A DNA stretch of 64,000 nt. It comes from Gemmatimonadota bacterium (lineage in GTDB: Bacteria > Gemmatimonadota > Gemmatimonadetes > Longimicrobiales > Gaopeijiaceae). Of this stretch, positions 28,238 to 36,195 are shown in pieces. Where the stretch lies: positions 1 through 64,000 of the forward strand of contig SKKN01000027.1 in assembly GCA_007121455.1 (NCBI GenBank), read 5' to 3'. The first letter of the stretch is position 1; each line of letters opens with the position of its first letter. Position numbers and translations under genes: made by a program. The notes below the pieces were generated by a model. The model did no database searches. It was not told the origin of the DNA and was given only the letters and a program-made list of their open reading frames with translations.

Positions 28238-28924
28238 CTAACTTCCCGAATCGGAGGATGCCGCGACCTCGGCCTTGAGTCGCTCGAGAATAGGCGGAAC
28301 GTCCTGCGGTGTCACGTTCTCGAAGTACCGTGAGTTGATCTGCACCGCTGTCGGAAACCCACATGCGGCAAGACACTCCACTTCGATGACCGTGAAGTTT
28401 CCGTCCTCCGAGATCTCCCCCGGCTCGGTGCCCGTATGTTCCAGGAAGGCGGCAAGGACTTCGTCGCCCCCGCACAGGTTGCAGCTCACGTTCGTGCAGA
28501 CCTGGATGAGGTGCCGGCCGACGGACTGCCGATTGTACATGGTGTAGAAGGTGACGACCCCTCGGACGTACGCGTCCGGAAGATCGAGCAGCTTGGCCAC
28601 CTCGTCCATCGTGCCGGCGGAGACGTGCCCCCGGAGCTCCTCGGCCAGATTCAGGACCGGGAGCAATGCAGCTTGCCGATCGGGATACCGACTCAGGATC
28701 TTCTCGAACCGCTGCTGATACGCCCCTTCGAAGAGCGGCGCGTCCGGCTCCTTCTCGACCTTCATGTAGGGATAGGAGGTCGAGACCGACGGATGACCTC
28801 CATCAGGTGGGCGGGTGCCGACGAAATCATCGCCTCGCACCTGCTCCTCAGTGAGCTCGAACTCCCCCGTATTTCCCGCCCATCCCGGGTTCCGGAATGG
28901 AACGGACTGCTTCGAATCACTCAC
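28238..28924 (-). CDS. nuoE: NADH-quinone oxidoreductase subunit E
   Basis: Thioredoxin-fold 2Fe-2S subunit (cluster N1a) of complex I. Ligands are in CTNVSC and CLAACG. The chosen start is a GTG that overlaps the nuoD stop (GTGA) and has GGGGAG 8 nt upstream; it gives 228 residues. An N-terminal polar extension of about 55 residues precedes the family core, which begins near MKVEKEPDAPLFEG. That internal ATG lacks a ribosome binding site, so I prefer the GTG, but the shorter form cannot be excluded. Confidence 0.93.
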   Translation of the reverse strand: MSDSKQSVPFRNPGWAGNTGEFELTEEQVRGDDFVGTRPPDGGHPSVSTSYPYMKVEKEPDAPLFEGAYQQRFEKILSRYPDRQAALLPVLNLAEELRGHVSAGTMDEVAKLLDLPDAYVRGVVTFYTMYNRQSVGRHLIQVCTNVSCNLCGGDEVLAAFLEHTGTEPGEISEDGNFTVIEVECLAACGFPTAVQINSRYFENVTPQDVPPILERLKAEVAASSDSGS

Positions 28925-30198
28925 CGATCGATCTCCCCGAGCACGATGTCCAGGCTCGCATTCACCATGATCACGTCTGCGAGAAGTCCACCCTCCACCA
29001 GCTTCGAGATCACTGAGAGGTTCACGAAGGACGGCGGTCGAATCCGCCACCGCACCGGCTTCGAGCCACCGTCGCTCACGATGTACATTCCCAGTTCGCC
29101 CTTGGAGCCCTCGACCGGGAAGTAGCAATCTCCCTCGGGGATCTTCACCCCCTCCATCACCAGCTTGAAGTGATGGATCATCGACTCCATGTCATTCATG
29201 CAGTCCGTCTTGGAGGGAAGGATGACGCGAGGGTCGTCCACGTTGATCGGACCGCCCGGCAACCGGTCGAGCGCCTGGTGCAGGATCCGGCTGCTCTGAC
29301 GCATCTCCTCCATCCGCACGAGATATCGATCGTAACAGTCGCCGTACTCGCCGATCGGCACCTCGAAGTCGTACGTCTCGTAGTCGTAGTACGGGTTGTC
29401 CTTCCGCACGTCGTAGGGGACACCACTCGCGCGAAGGTTGGGGCCGGTGAACCCGGAATTGATCGCGTCCTCCGCGCCGATCACACCGACGTTCTGCGTC
29501 CGGCCCACATGGATTCCGTTCGTGGTGAGCAGCGCGTCGACCTCGTCGAGCGTCTTCTGGAGCCCGTTCACGAATTCCCGGACCCCTTCCGCCCAACCTT
29601 CGGGAAGGTCGGCCAGCATCCCGCCGACCCTGGTGGCCGAGGTGGTGATTCGTGCGCCGGTGTACGACTCGTGGAGCTGGTAGATCTTCTCCCTCTGCTG
29701 GAAGGCGTAGAGGAAGGGGGTGAACGCACCCACGTCGATCGCCCACGTGCCGAGCCAGAGGAGGTGCCCGAAGATCCGGTCCAACTCCATGCAGATCACA
29801 CGAACCACCTTGCACCGCTCCGTCACCTCGATTCCGCCGAGCTTCTCGACAGCCATCACATAGGCGCAGTTGTAGATCAGCGGTGCCAGATAGTCCATTC
29901 GATCCGTCAGGGGGACGATCTGGTTCCAGTCGCGGTACTCTCCCAGCTTCTCGAAGGAGGAGTGGAGATATCCGATGTGGGGCGTGCACCGGGTGACGGT
30001 CTCGCCGTCCAACTCCAACAGGAGGCGGAGCACGCCGTGGGTTGCCGGGTGCTGCGGACCCACGTTGATGAGCATGGAATCGGCGTCGAATGCCGGCTCT
30101 TCCAGCTCTACCGGAGCGATCGGTCCCTGTGCGGGCCGGGCGTCCATCCCCATCTCGCCCGTGCGGCCAACCGTGTACTCGATCTTCGTCTTAGCCAT
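28921..30198 (-). CDS. nuoD: NADH-quinone oxidoreductase subunit D
   Basis: The 49-kDa subunit that with NuoB forms the quinone site, 425 residues. It carries INVGPQHPATHGVLRL with the quinone-site His, HIGYLHSSFEKLGEYRDW-type (HIGYLHSSFEKL) and the C-terminal ADVIMVNASLDIVLGEIDR. A non-conserved N-terminal segment of about 40 residues precedes the core. nuoC and nuoD are separate genes here, not fused as in E. coli. It overlaps nuoE by four bases. Confidence 0.96.
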   Translation of the reverse strand: MAKTKIEYTVGRTGEMGMDARPAQGPIAPVELEEPAFDADSMLINVGPQHPATHGVLRLLLELDGETVTRCTPHIGYLHSSFEKLGEYRDWNQIVPLTDRMDYLAPLIYNCAYVMAVEKLGGIEVTERCKVVRVICMELDRIFGHLLWLGTWAIDVGAFTPFLYAFQQREKIYQLHESYTGARITTSATRVGGMLADLPEGWAEGVREFVNGLQKTLDEVDALLTTNGIHVGRTQNVGVIGAEDAINSGFTGPNLRASGVPYDVRKDNPYYDYETYDFEVPIGEYGDCYDRYLVRMEEMRQSSRILHQALDRLPGGPINVDDPRVILPSKTDCMNDMESMIHHFKLVMEGVKIPEGDCYFPVEGSKGELGMYIVSDGGSKPVRWRIRPPSFVNLSVISKLVEGGLLADVIMVNASLDIVLGEIDR

Positions 30199-30240
30199 GG
30201 TTCCAGCCCCTCCCGGGGGCGCGTGTCTCGAAGGAGGAGA

Positions 30241-31008
30241 TCACTTCTCCGCCCCGCCGCGCTCGTCTTCGGGGGCCGTTTCGGTTCGTTCCTCGTTCGT
30301 CGGAAGCTCCCGGTCGGGACGTTGTTCGAGGAGGCTTCCCGCCTGTTCTCGCGCGACCTGCGGGCTCCGACCGGGACCGAAGTCCGTGGGAGGATAGTAA
30401 TCCTCCGGGTCCTGGGTCAGTGCCCGTCGCGTCTGCTCTGCTCGGGAGAAACGACCGCGCAGGGGAAAGTCCTTCCGGAGAGGGTGGCCTTCCGCATAGA
30501 ACTCGGGCATCAAGATGCGGCGAGGGTCCGGATGGCCTCGGAACTGGACACCGAAGAGATCGTAGACCTCCCGCTCGAGCCAGTTCGCCGTGTCCCAGAG
30601 CGGCACCACGGAGTCGATCTCGAGCTTCGAGAGAGGGAGCTCGCACTTCAACCTCAGTCCCATCCGGTTCGGGATCGACCAGAGCTGGTAGACGAGCTGG
30701 ATCGGCCGACTACCACCGTAGTCGACGGCGGTCACGTCCACGAGGAGATTGTAGCGGTGGTCGGGCTCGTCCCTCAGCCACTTCAGAACCTCGACGTTGC
30801 GGTCCGGCTCGATGAAGACCACATGCTGATCTCCCGCCTGGACTTCGCTTCGCAGAAGCGCACCCGGGAATCGTTCCCGAAGTGCGTCGACGGACGGGTG
30901 ACGCTCGTCTGCACCCGGAACCCTCGCGGCCCCGCTCGCGGACGACTCCACCGCCCCCTCGGGGCCACGCTCCACCGCATCGAAGCTCTCGTCGGCTCGA
31001 TCGGTCAT
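30241..31008 (-). CDS. nuoC: NADH-quinone oxidoreductase subunit C
   Basis: The 30-kDa hydrophilic subunit of complex I, 255 residues. The family signature ERE-VYDLFGV is present (LEREVYDLFGVQFRGHPDPRRIL, split) together with HPLRKDFPLRG. The N-terminal 45 residues and the Asp/Glu-rich C-terminal 70 residues (ending EDERGGAEK) are low-complexity extensions. It lies between nuoB and nuoD with short gaps. Confidence 0.94.
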   Translation of the reverse strand: MTDRADESFDAVERGPEGAVESSASGAARVPGADERHPSVDALRERFPGALLRSEVQAGDQHVVFIEPDRNVEVLKWLRDEPDHRYNLLVDVTAVDYGGSRPIQLVYQLWSIPNRMGLRLKCELPLSKLEIDSVVPLWDTANWLEREVYDLFGVQFRGHPDPRRILMPEFYAEGHPLRKDFPLRGRFSRAEQTRRALTQDPEDYYPPTDFGPGRSPQVAREQAGSLLEQRPDRELPTNEERTETAPEDERGGAEK

Positions 31009-31069
31009 GCGGCGACCCCTCGGCGGTTCCTACCCTCGGCCAGGAGCGACCATCTCGACCACGAATGCG

Positions 31070-31753
31070 TCACGGGGTGCGATCCTCCGGCCGCCCTTGA
31101 GCGTCCGTGTGGACGAATCCGCTCACGCGGTTCTGGTTCGTGGAATTTCCGAACGGGCCGGTGAGACCCTCCACGATCTCCTCCGTGGCGATCGGCCGGC
31201 CGGCCAGATCCGGATCCTCATGACGGAGCTGACCATGCTCGGCCAGACGCTCACCCCGGATCTTCTCCTGCACCATCATCAGGCCGTAGATGAGCGCCTC
31301 GGGCCGGGGAGGACAACCGGGAATGTACACATCCACCGGGACGATCGTGTCGATCCCCTGCACCATCGAGTAGGCGTCGAAGACCCCGCCGGAGCTCGCG
31401 CACGCTCCCATCGAGATGCACCACTTGGGTTGGGGCATCTGATCCCAGATCCTCCGAAGCACCGGCGCGAGCTTGTACGGGACCCGTCCCGCGCAGATGA
31501 GCACGTCCGCCTGTCTCGGGCTGAAGGACATCCGTTCCATCCCGAACCGAGCCATGTCGAAGTTGCTCGCAGCCGACGCCATCATCTCGATCGCGCAGCA
31601 TGCCGTTCCGAAGGGCATGGGCCAGAGGGAGTTCCGGCGGGACCAGTTCACGACGAAGTCGAGCTTCGTGGTGAGAAAGGTCGGGCTACCCGAGCCCAGC
31701 ATTCCAGGAAGCCCCTCATTGGCTCCCGCAGCCTTTCTATCTGTCAGTCCCAT
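31070..31753 (-). CDS. nuoB: NADH-quinone oxidoreductase subunit B
   Basis: Subunit carrying the terminal 4Fe-4S cluster N2 next to the quinone site. Ligands are the adjacent Cys pair in [10 protein letters not shown], the Cys in MGACASSGG and that in [11 protein letters not shown]. The start is the ATG giving [10 protein letters not shown], because a perfect AAAGGAGGT lies 6 nt upstream; it overlaps the nuoA stop by 10 nt and gives 227 residues. Seven codons of the longer frame are dropped. Confidence 0.96.
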   Translation of the reverse strand: MGLTDRKAAGANEGLPGMLGSGSPTFLTTKLDFVVNWSRRNSLWPMPFGTACCAIEMMASAASNFDMARFGMERMSFSPRQADVLICAGRVPYKLAPVLRRIWDQMPQPKWCISMGACASSGGVFDAYSMVQGIDTIVPVDVYIPGCPPRPEALIYGLMMVQEKIRGERLAEHGQLRHEDPDLAGRPIATEEIVEGLTGPFGNSTNQNRVSGFVHTDAQGRPEDRTP

Positions 31754-32100
31754 TCGAGACCTCCTTTCTTCCACTCGTAGATCAGCCCCACGACCAGGAC
31801 CGCGACGAAGATCGAAACGGCGATGAAGCCTTCCCAGCCCAGGTACCTCATTTCCACGGCCCAGGGGATCAGGAAGATCGCCTCGAGGTCGAAGATGATG
31901 AAGCTGATCGCCACCATGTAGAACTTGACCGAGAACCGAGCCCGCGTGTCCCCGAGCGGGATCATGCCCGACTCGTACGGCATGTCCTTCTGGGGCGTGG
32001 ACCTGCGCGGGTTCAGGATGTGGGTCGCCACCATCATCCCCACGGCATTCAAAACCGAAACGCCGAAGAGAAGCAGAACCGGAATGTAGGTCTCGGACAT
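31744..32100 (-). CDS. nuoA: NADH-quinone oxidoreductase subunit A
   Basis: Small membrane subunit of complex I with three transmembrane helices, 118 residues. The conserved [22 protein letters not shown] and [12 protein letters not shown] segments are clear. It is the first gene of the 14-gene nuo operon, about 45 nt downstream of a consensus-like promoter. Confidence 0.96.
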   Translation of the reverse strand: MSETYIPVLLLFGVSVLNAVGMMVATHILNPRRSTPQKDMPYESGMIPLGDTRARFSVKFYMVAISFIIFDLEAIFLIPWAVEMRYLGWEGFIAVSIFVAVLVVGLIYEWKKGGLEWD

Positions 32101-32147
32101 GGCCGTGGCCTGGAGCTTGTGAAATCGTTCACGTACTCGAGCCCTGA

Positions 32148-32177
32148 AATGTACCGGCCGTACTCGAAGGGTGTCAA
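32148..32177 (-). promoter_or_regulatory. Promoter of the nuo operon
   Basis: On the minus strand a perfect TTGACA (32172-32177), 18-nt spacer and TACATT (32148-32153). The predicted leader before nuoA is about 40 nt. It is the strongest-looking promoter of the window and sits in the divergent region with dcd. Confidence 0.75.
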
Positions 32178-32216
32178 CCCAAATTCAGGGCGGTTCCCGG
32201 TCGGAAAACGGATCGT

Positions 32217-32245
32217 TTGCGGGGCGGCGCCTATCCCCCCATACT
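32217..32245 (+). promoter_or_regulatory. Possible dcd promoter
   Basis: TTGCGG (32217-32222), 17-nt spacer, CATACT (32240-32245) on the plus strand, about 75 nt before the dcd ATG. The -35 matches only at TTG, so this is a weak candidate in the nuoA-dcd divergent region. Confidence 0.35.
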
Positions 32246-32321
32246 GCCGACGGGTAACCCGAAATCGACCCGGCGTTCCGCCCGGCCGGCAGCGTCTCCA
32301 CACCTTCGGAAGGCACCCCGC

Positions 32322-32876
32322 ATGACGATCAAGAGCGACCGCTGGATCACACGGATGTCGAAGGAGCACGGAATGATCGAGCCGTTCGAATCGGGTCAGG
32401 TCCGGGGGGAGACGATCTCGTACGGGCTCTCATCCTACGGCTACGACATTCGGGTCGCCCCGGAATTCAAGGTCTTCACGAACGTCCACAACGTGATCGT
32501 CGACCCGAAGCACTTCGACGACCGCTCCTTCGTCGACGTGACCGGCCCCGAGTGCGTAATCCCTCCCAATTCCTTCGCGCTCGCGCGGACTCTCGAGCAC
32601 TTCCGCATCCCCAGGGACATCCTCGTCCTCTGCGTCGGCAAGAGTACGTACGCCCGATGCGGAATCATCGTCAATGTGACGCCGCTGGAGCCCACCTGGT
32701 GCGGTTACCTCACGCTCGAGATCTCGAACACGACGCCTCTGCCGGCGAAGATCTACGGGGGCGAAGGGATCGCCCAGCTCCTCTTCTTCCAGAGCGACGA
32801 GGAGCCAGAGACGGCGTACGCGGATCGGAAGGGGAAGTATCAGAACCAGGTCGGGGTCACGCTCCCGAAGCTCTGA
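32322..32876 (+). CDS. dcd: dCTP deaminase
   Basis: Converts dCTP to dUTP for thymidylate synthesis. 184 residues from the ATG giving [16 protein letters not shown] is about 8 nt upstream. Visible family motifs are [18 protein letters not shown], the active-site [21 protein letters not shown] with Arg and Glu nearby, [14 protein letters not shown] and the C-terminal [15 protein letters not shown] longer in-frame upstream extension lies in the promoter region and is rejected. It is isolated on the plus strand, between nuoA and an FKBP gene. Confidence 0.95.
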   Translation: MTIKSDRWITRMSKEHGMIEPFESGQVRGETISYGLSSYGYDIRVAPEFKVFTNVHNVIVDPKHFDDRSFVDVTGPECVIPPNSFALARTLEHFRIPRDILVLCVGKSTYARCGIIVNVTPLEPTWCGYLTLEISNTTPLPAKIYGGEGIAQLLFFQSDEEPETAYADRKGKYQNQVGVTLPKL

Positions 32877-32902
32877 GCTCGTGGGGTCCTCCGCCGGGGA
32901 GT

Positions 32903-32919
32903 CCCGTGCGCGACACGGG
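32903..32919. terminator. Small hairpin between convergent dcd and FKBP genes
   Basis: CCCGTG and CACGGG flank a 5-nt loop between two convergent stop codons. There is no T-tract on either strand, so at best this is a weak bidirectional terminator. Confidence 0.3.
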
Positions 32920-32952
32920 TGAGCCGCGCACGACGGGGGAGCCCGCCCCGGG

Positions 32953-33504
32953 TCAACCGGAAGCTCCCTCCTCCTCCTCGTCATCGACGAACACTTCCAC
33001 GAGCTGGACCCAGAAAACAAGGATCGAGTTCGGCGGGATCGGCCCTGTCGGTTGGGAACCGTAGCCCAGATCGGGAGGCACGACGAGGAGACGGAGTCCT
33101 CCTTCCCGCATCCCGACCAGGCCTTCGTCCCAACCGGGAATCACGTGACCGACCCCGAGCGTGAACTCGAACGGCTGCCCATCCGTGCTGTGGTCGAAGG
33201 GGTGCCCACTCGGGAGCCGCCCCTGGTAATGAACGGCGATCGGGTCGCCCGCAGCCGCCTCCCTGCCTTCGCCAACATGCTGATCCTGCAGATAGAGCCC
33301 CGAGCTCGTCCGGGTCATCTCCTCCAGATTCACCCCGAGGTCGGGGTGGAAGAACGCCTCTGCCGGATCCGTGGGCTGCGTCGGTGACAGGTCGCCCCCA
33401 CACGCCGGAAGGAGCACGAGGACCAGCAAAAACCCCCACGACCTCGCACGGGCGCCGCCCTCGCCGGCCCTCGTCACCACCCCCCGCACCCGCCGGGTCG
33501 TCAC
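32953..33504 (-). CDS. FKBP-type peptidyl-prolyl isomerase, probable lipoprotein
   Basis: 183 residues. A basic N-terminus and a hydrophobic stretch (FLLVLVLLPAC) end in a lipobox (LPAC), so the protein should be lipid-anchored in the envelope. The C-terminal 110 residues are an FKBP domain: VHYQGRLPSGHPFDHS, FTLGVGHVIPGWDEGL, LLVVPPDLGYG, PPNSILVFWVQLVEV. An acidic tail (DDEEEEG) follows. The start is a GTG overlapping the stop of the decayed amidohydrolase upstream (GTGA) with GAGGTG nearby, so it was once translationally coupled to that gene. It is the last gene of the operon led by the Cys-rich ORF. Confidence 0.88.
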   Translation of the reverse strand: MTTRRVRGVVTRAGEGGARARSWGFLLVLVLLPACGGDLSPTQPTDPAEAFFHPDLGVNLEEMTRTSSGLYLQDQHVGEGREAAAGDPIAVHYQGRLPSGHPFDHSTDGQPFEFTLGVGHVIPGWDEGLVGMREGGLRLLVVPPDLGYGSQPTGPIPPNSILVFWVQLVEVFVDDEEEEGASG

Positions 33505-33806
33505 CGATCACCTCGCTCGTATACGACGCGTCCGTCCACGATCGTCACCTCCACCTGGATGTCCTTGGGTTCCGAAAGGATACTATGAAGCCTGCGTACC
33601 CGGCCAGTCGCTTCCGAACGAGAGGAGCACCCCAGCGTCATGCATCGTCCGAAAGGCATACGTCCATCGGATCCGCTCGCCGATTCGCTCCTCCATCCAC
33701 CTCATGTCGTCGATCGCGTGGTACGGCTGCACTTCCGCGATGCCCCCCAGCCGCGGGACGGCGGCACCCGCCGGGAAGAGGCTCTTCAGCACCGTGATTC
33801 GCACTC
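33501..33806 (-). pseudogene. Remnant of a YtcJ-type amidohydrolase (family 3)
   Basis: Two fragments on the minus strand match the C-terminal part of YtcJ-like metal-dependent amidohydrolases. The first (about 33806-33583) reads [12 protein letters not shown]-like ([13 protein letters not shown]), [16 protein letters not shown] and [10 protein letters not shown], the strongly conserved metal-site region. It then runs to a TAG. In the +1 frame from about 33580 a second fragment reads ILSEPKDIQVEVTIVDGRVVYERGDR in two pieces (DIQVEVTIVDGRVVYERG) to a TGA at 33501-33503, the typical family C-terminus. Roughly 80-90 residues that normally lie between are missing, as is all the N-terminal two-thirds. 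It is therefore a deleted and frameshifted relic between the LLM gene and the FKBP gene. Confidence 0.75.
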
Positions 33807-33815
33807 CGGTCCCTG

Positions 33816-34907
33816 TCAGGAGCCCGCCGCAATTTCGGCTGGTGAATCGCCGCCGACGAGCGTCCCCTCCCGCTCCCGCACTCTGGGAATCACCTCCTCG
33901 GCAAACCGCTCCATCTCCTCGAGCTGAGGGGAGAACTGCAGGAGCAGGAGATCCACCCCCACTGCTTCGAGCTCGAGGATCCGATCGGCAATCTGATCGG
34001 GAGTTCCTACGAGCCCCGTTCGGAGCCCTCGGTTCGAGACGGAGTAGTCTTCGAGGGAGACCTTCCGCTCGAGCTTCGTGTTCGATACCCAATCCTGGTA
34101 GTTCGTATAGCTCGAAGCACTCTGCCGCACGTCGGTGATGCGCGAGACCTCGGCCTGGGCTTCCTCTTCGGTGGGCCGGCACACCACGAACCCCGCGACG
34201 CCGAAGCGAAGGGGTCGACCGCCGACCTCCTCGCGACGCCCCCGCATATCCTGGATCTTGGCGGCGATGGGCTCCGGCGGGTCGCCGTGCGTGAGAAATG
34301 CATCGGCCTTATCGGAAATGAGACGCTTGCCCGCCTCGGACTCGCCCCCTGCGTAGAGCACCGGCCAGGGCTTCTGAACGGGCTTCGGTTCCAGCATCGT
34401 CTCCGAGACCGTGTAGTACTTTCCTTCGTGGGAGAAGGGCGTCTCCGTCCAGAGCCCCTTGACCACGTCCAGCCACTCGCCGGTCCGGTCGTACCTTTCG
34501 TCGTGGCGATCGAAGAAGGCGCCGTACTGCCGCGCCTCCTCGGCCCACCACGAGGACACGACGTTGAGCGAAAGGCGTCCCCCGCTGATCCGGTCGATGT
34601 TCGCCGCCCGCTTCGCGAGGAGAGCGGGATTGTGAAAGTTGGGCCGGACGGCGACCATGAGCTCCAGGTGCTCCGTCACGGCCGCGAGGGCGGCGGCCGT
34701 GCTCCAGGCATCCAGGGAGGGCGCGTCGGGGCCCTTGATGTCGTTGAGGTTGAGCTCCGCCAGGAGGGTGACGTCGAACCCGATCTCCTCACTCCGTAGC
34801 GCGAGCTTTCGAACGTACTCCCAACTGGCCTCCATGCCTTCGTCCGGGACGTTCCGGAGCCATCCTCCGAATACGGGAAGCCAGAACCCGAAGCGCATCC
34901 CCGTCAT
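33816..34907 (-). CDS. LLM-class flavin-dependent monooxygenase, SfnG/SsuD-like
   Basis: 363 residues, luciferase-like TIM barrel. It is closest by eye to FMNH2-dependent sulfur-scavenging enzymes: dimethylsulfone monooxygenase SfnG and alkanesulfonate monooxygenase SsuD. Shared features are [13 protein letters not shown] at the N-terminus, [47 protein letters not shown], and the C-terminal [19 protein letters not shown] followed by [10 protein letters not shown]. These would release sulfite or sulfinate from an organosulfur substrate. The ATG overlaps the ATP-grasp stop (ATGA). No dedicated flavin reductase is nearby. The exact substrate is unknown; other LLM enzymes of this branch act on different C-S or C-N compounds. 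Confidence 0.82.
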   Translation of the reverse strand: MTGMRFGFWLPVFGGWLRNVPDEGMEASWEYVRKLALRSEEIGFDVTLLAELNLNDIKGPDAPSLDAWSTAAALAAVTEHLELMVAVRPNFHNPALLAKRAANIDRISGGRLSLNVVSSWWAEEARQYGAFFDRHDERYDRTGEWLDVVKGLWTETPFSHEGKYYTVSETMLEPKPVQKPWPVLYAGGESEAGKRLISDKADAFLTHGDPPEPIAAKIQDMRGRREEVGGRPLRFGVAGFVVCRPTEEEAQAEVSRITDVRQSASSYTNYQDWVSNTKLERKVSLEDYSVSNRGLRTGLVGTPDQIADRILELEAVGVDLLLLQFSPQLEEMERFAEEVIPRVREREGTLVGGDSPAEIAAGS

Positions 34908-35962
34908 CGTGAACCTCCGTTCTCTGCCACCACACCCTCCAGGTAATCGCCGAGGACCGGAACCGGATCGAATCCCACCACCTTGACCGGATCGGCAACG
35001 AAGTTGGACAACGCGTTCACGTCGTAATACACCCGTTCACCGGACACATCGTCGATGAGGTACTCCACACCTCCCACCTCGATGCCGGCGCGAGCCATGA
35101 GCGTCTCGACCTCCCGAATGATCTCCGGGGACGGCTCGAAGCCCTCCACCTTCAGACCGGTCTTCGGAGCATCCAGAGGGCAGGCGCTTCGCTCGAGCTC
35201 GGCGCCGTTCACTCCCTGGCAGACGTCGGCGGGGCAAAGGTTGAAGGTCTCCCCCGTCAAGTGGATCCGGATCGCGTAGAGGAAGACTCCTCCCACGACC
35301 TCGACCCGAACGATCGTCTGGTCCCGGGGCGGCACGAACTCCTGCACGAGCACCGTTCCATCGACCCCGCGCTCCAATGTCCCGGCGGAGAGGATCTCTT
35401 CGAGCAGCTCTTCCGTGTCCACCCGCACGACGCCCGCCCCGCTCCCGCCCACGTTGGGCTTCAGGATGAGGGGAAAGCCGAGTTCCTGCGCTGCGTTTCG
35501 AATCCCATTGTCGCTATGTGCGGCCAGGGTGGAGGGGTGCGGCAGACCGAGGTCGGCCAGAATTCGGATCTGGCGAAGCTTCGAAGTCTCGGTTCGGTAC
35601 GCCGCCAGTCCATTCACCACGCGTGTCCCGCGAGCTTCGAGCTCCTCCAGAAGCTGTTCCGTGAAGAAGATTCCCGACGCTCCCTCCCGGAGGTAGGCCG
35701 ACGGGCTCATGCGATTGAACAGCACGCTGAACGGGAGCGACTCTCCCTGAACGCTGAAGTGAACGTCTCCGGCATGCAGCGCCTGGAAGGGCAGCTTTCG
35801 CGCCTCGAGTTCGTCGAAGAGTGGCCCGAACCAGGTGGGGTGCTCGTGAAGGATCCCGAGGCTCGGCTGAGGGAACTCGGCTCGCTGGCTTCCGGCGGCG
35901 TCCGGCACGACGTCCGTGGTGGGGCCGCCGGAACCGTTCGTGGTCGTGGTATGGATCGACAT
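34904..35962 (-). CDS. ATP-grasp ligase, RimK-like
   Basis: 352 residues from the ATG giving MSIHTTTTNG; GGGAG lies 8 nt upstream. An in-frame ATG 24 nt earlier follows the T-tract directly and has no ribosome binding site. The N-terminal part has PSLGILHEHPTWFGPL. The ATP-grasp fold follows: FPLILKPNVGGSGAGVVRV (nucleotide binding), VLVQEFVPP, and the metal-binding YYDVNALSNFVADPV. Such enzymes join a carboxylate to an amine, often amino acids or peptides. The acceptor is unknown. It heads an operon with the SfnG-like oxygenase and is separated from the Cys-rich ORF by a strong terminator hairpin. Confidence 0.85.
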   Translation of the reverse strand: MSIHTTTTNGSGGPTTDVVPDAAGSQRAEFPQPSLGILHEHPTWFGPLFDELEARKLPFQALHAGDVHFSVQGESLPFSVLFNRMSPSAYLREGASGIFFTEQLLEELEARGTRVVNGLAAYRTETSKLRQIRILADLGLPHPSTLAAHSDNGIRNAAQELGFPLILKPNVGGSGAGVVRVDTEELLEEILSAGTLERGVDGTVLVQEFVPPRDQTIVRVEVVGGVFLYAIRIHLTGETFNLCPADVCQGVNGAELERSACPLDAPKTGLKVEGFEPSPEIIREVETLMARAGIEVGGVEYLIDDVSGERVYYDVNALSNFVADPVKVVGFDPVPVLGDYLEGVVAENGGSR

Positions 35963-35993
35963 TCGTGTCTCCCTGATGTCGCTCATTCGTTTG

Positions 35994-36033
35994 AAAAAGA
36001 AAAAGGCCGCGACTCCGGGAAGGAGCCGCAGCC
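35994..36033 (-). terminator. Intrinsic terminator, probable attenuator of the ATP-grasp/LLM operon
   Basis: On the minus strand GGCTGCGGCTCC (36033-36022) pairs fully with GGAGTCGCGGCC (36016-36005; two G-U pairs) across a 5-nt loop, and is followed by TTTTTCTTTTT (36004-35994). It lies 42 nt after the Cys-rich ORF stop and 31 nt before the ATP-grasp start. Its position between leader ORF and first gene is that of an attenuator. Competing pairing is possible: 36038-36045 can form 7 pairs with 36024-36031, using the same 5' arm. Confidence 0.85.
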
Positions 36034-36059
36034 TGTTCTGCCGCCGGCGAGACCGTCAG

Positions 36060-36095
36060 GTCCCGGGGATCGGGCTTATCCGAGCTTCCCCGGAC
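36060..36095 (-). promoter_or_regulatory. Leader RNA stem-loop spanning the Cys-ORF stop codon
   Basis: On the transcript GTCC-GGGGA ... TCGG ... CCGA-TCCCC-GGGAC can fold into an extended hairpin with one bulge. It encloses the leader stop codon. A ribosome reaching the stop would disrupt it, whereas one stalled at the Cys codons (36133-36153) would leave it free. It is a candidate switching element, judged by eye only. Confidence 0.4.
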
Positions 36096-36186
36096 ATATC
36101 CCGACACCCTCCTTCCCCGAACTTCGGGTCAGGCACAAACAGCGACACATGCAGGTCGCCCGGGGAGGGTATGCGGATTCGATCAT
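36076..36186 (-). CDS. Cys-rich leader peptide (CMCRCLC), 36 codons
   Basis: Short ORF from an ATG to TAA encoding 36 residues with the run C12-M-C-R-C-L-C18 and a further Cys at 31. It is too short for automatic ORF calling. It has no ribosome binding site, and its ATG is 9 nt from the -10 box of a good promoter, so it is probably leaderless or almost so. A strong terminator hairpin follows 42 nt after the stop. The downstream operon encodes an SfnG-like sulfur-scavenging oxygenase. This is the pattern of a leader peptide in which ribosome stalling at Cys codons relieves termination. The peptide itself need not have a function. It is not recognisable as any known protein. Confidence 0.7.
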   Translation of the reverse strand: MIESAYPPRATCMCRCLCLTRSSGKEGVGICPGKLG

Positions 36187-36195
36187 GACGACTTC

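Noticed and set aside
29170-31164. Plus-strand frame of 664 codons opposite nuoB, nuoC and nuoD
   Set aside because: It spans several genuine nuo genes in antisense and has no recognisable domain or ribosome binding site.
33583-34182. A 199-codon minus-strand gene overlapping the end of the LLM gene
   Set aside because: Only its last 75 codons resemble a protein family (YtcJ); the N-terminal part is an out-of-frame reading of the LLM gene. I annotate the similar part as a relic instead.
35962-35986. Upstream ATG for the ATP-grasp gene (MSDIRETRMS)
   Set aside because: It follows the terminator T-tract directly without a ribosome binding site, whereas the ATG 24 nt later has GGGAG at good spacing.
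36005-36033. Reading the hairpin only as the end of the mdh-sdhCAB operon
   Set aside because: It lies about 225 nt past the sdhB stop with a promoter and Cys-rich ORF in between, so attenuator is the better reading, though the simple case is kept as an alternative.
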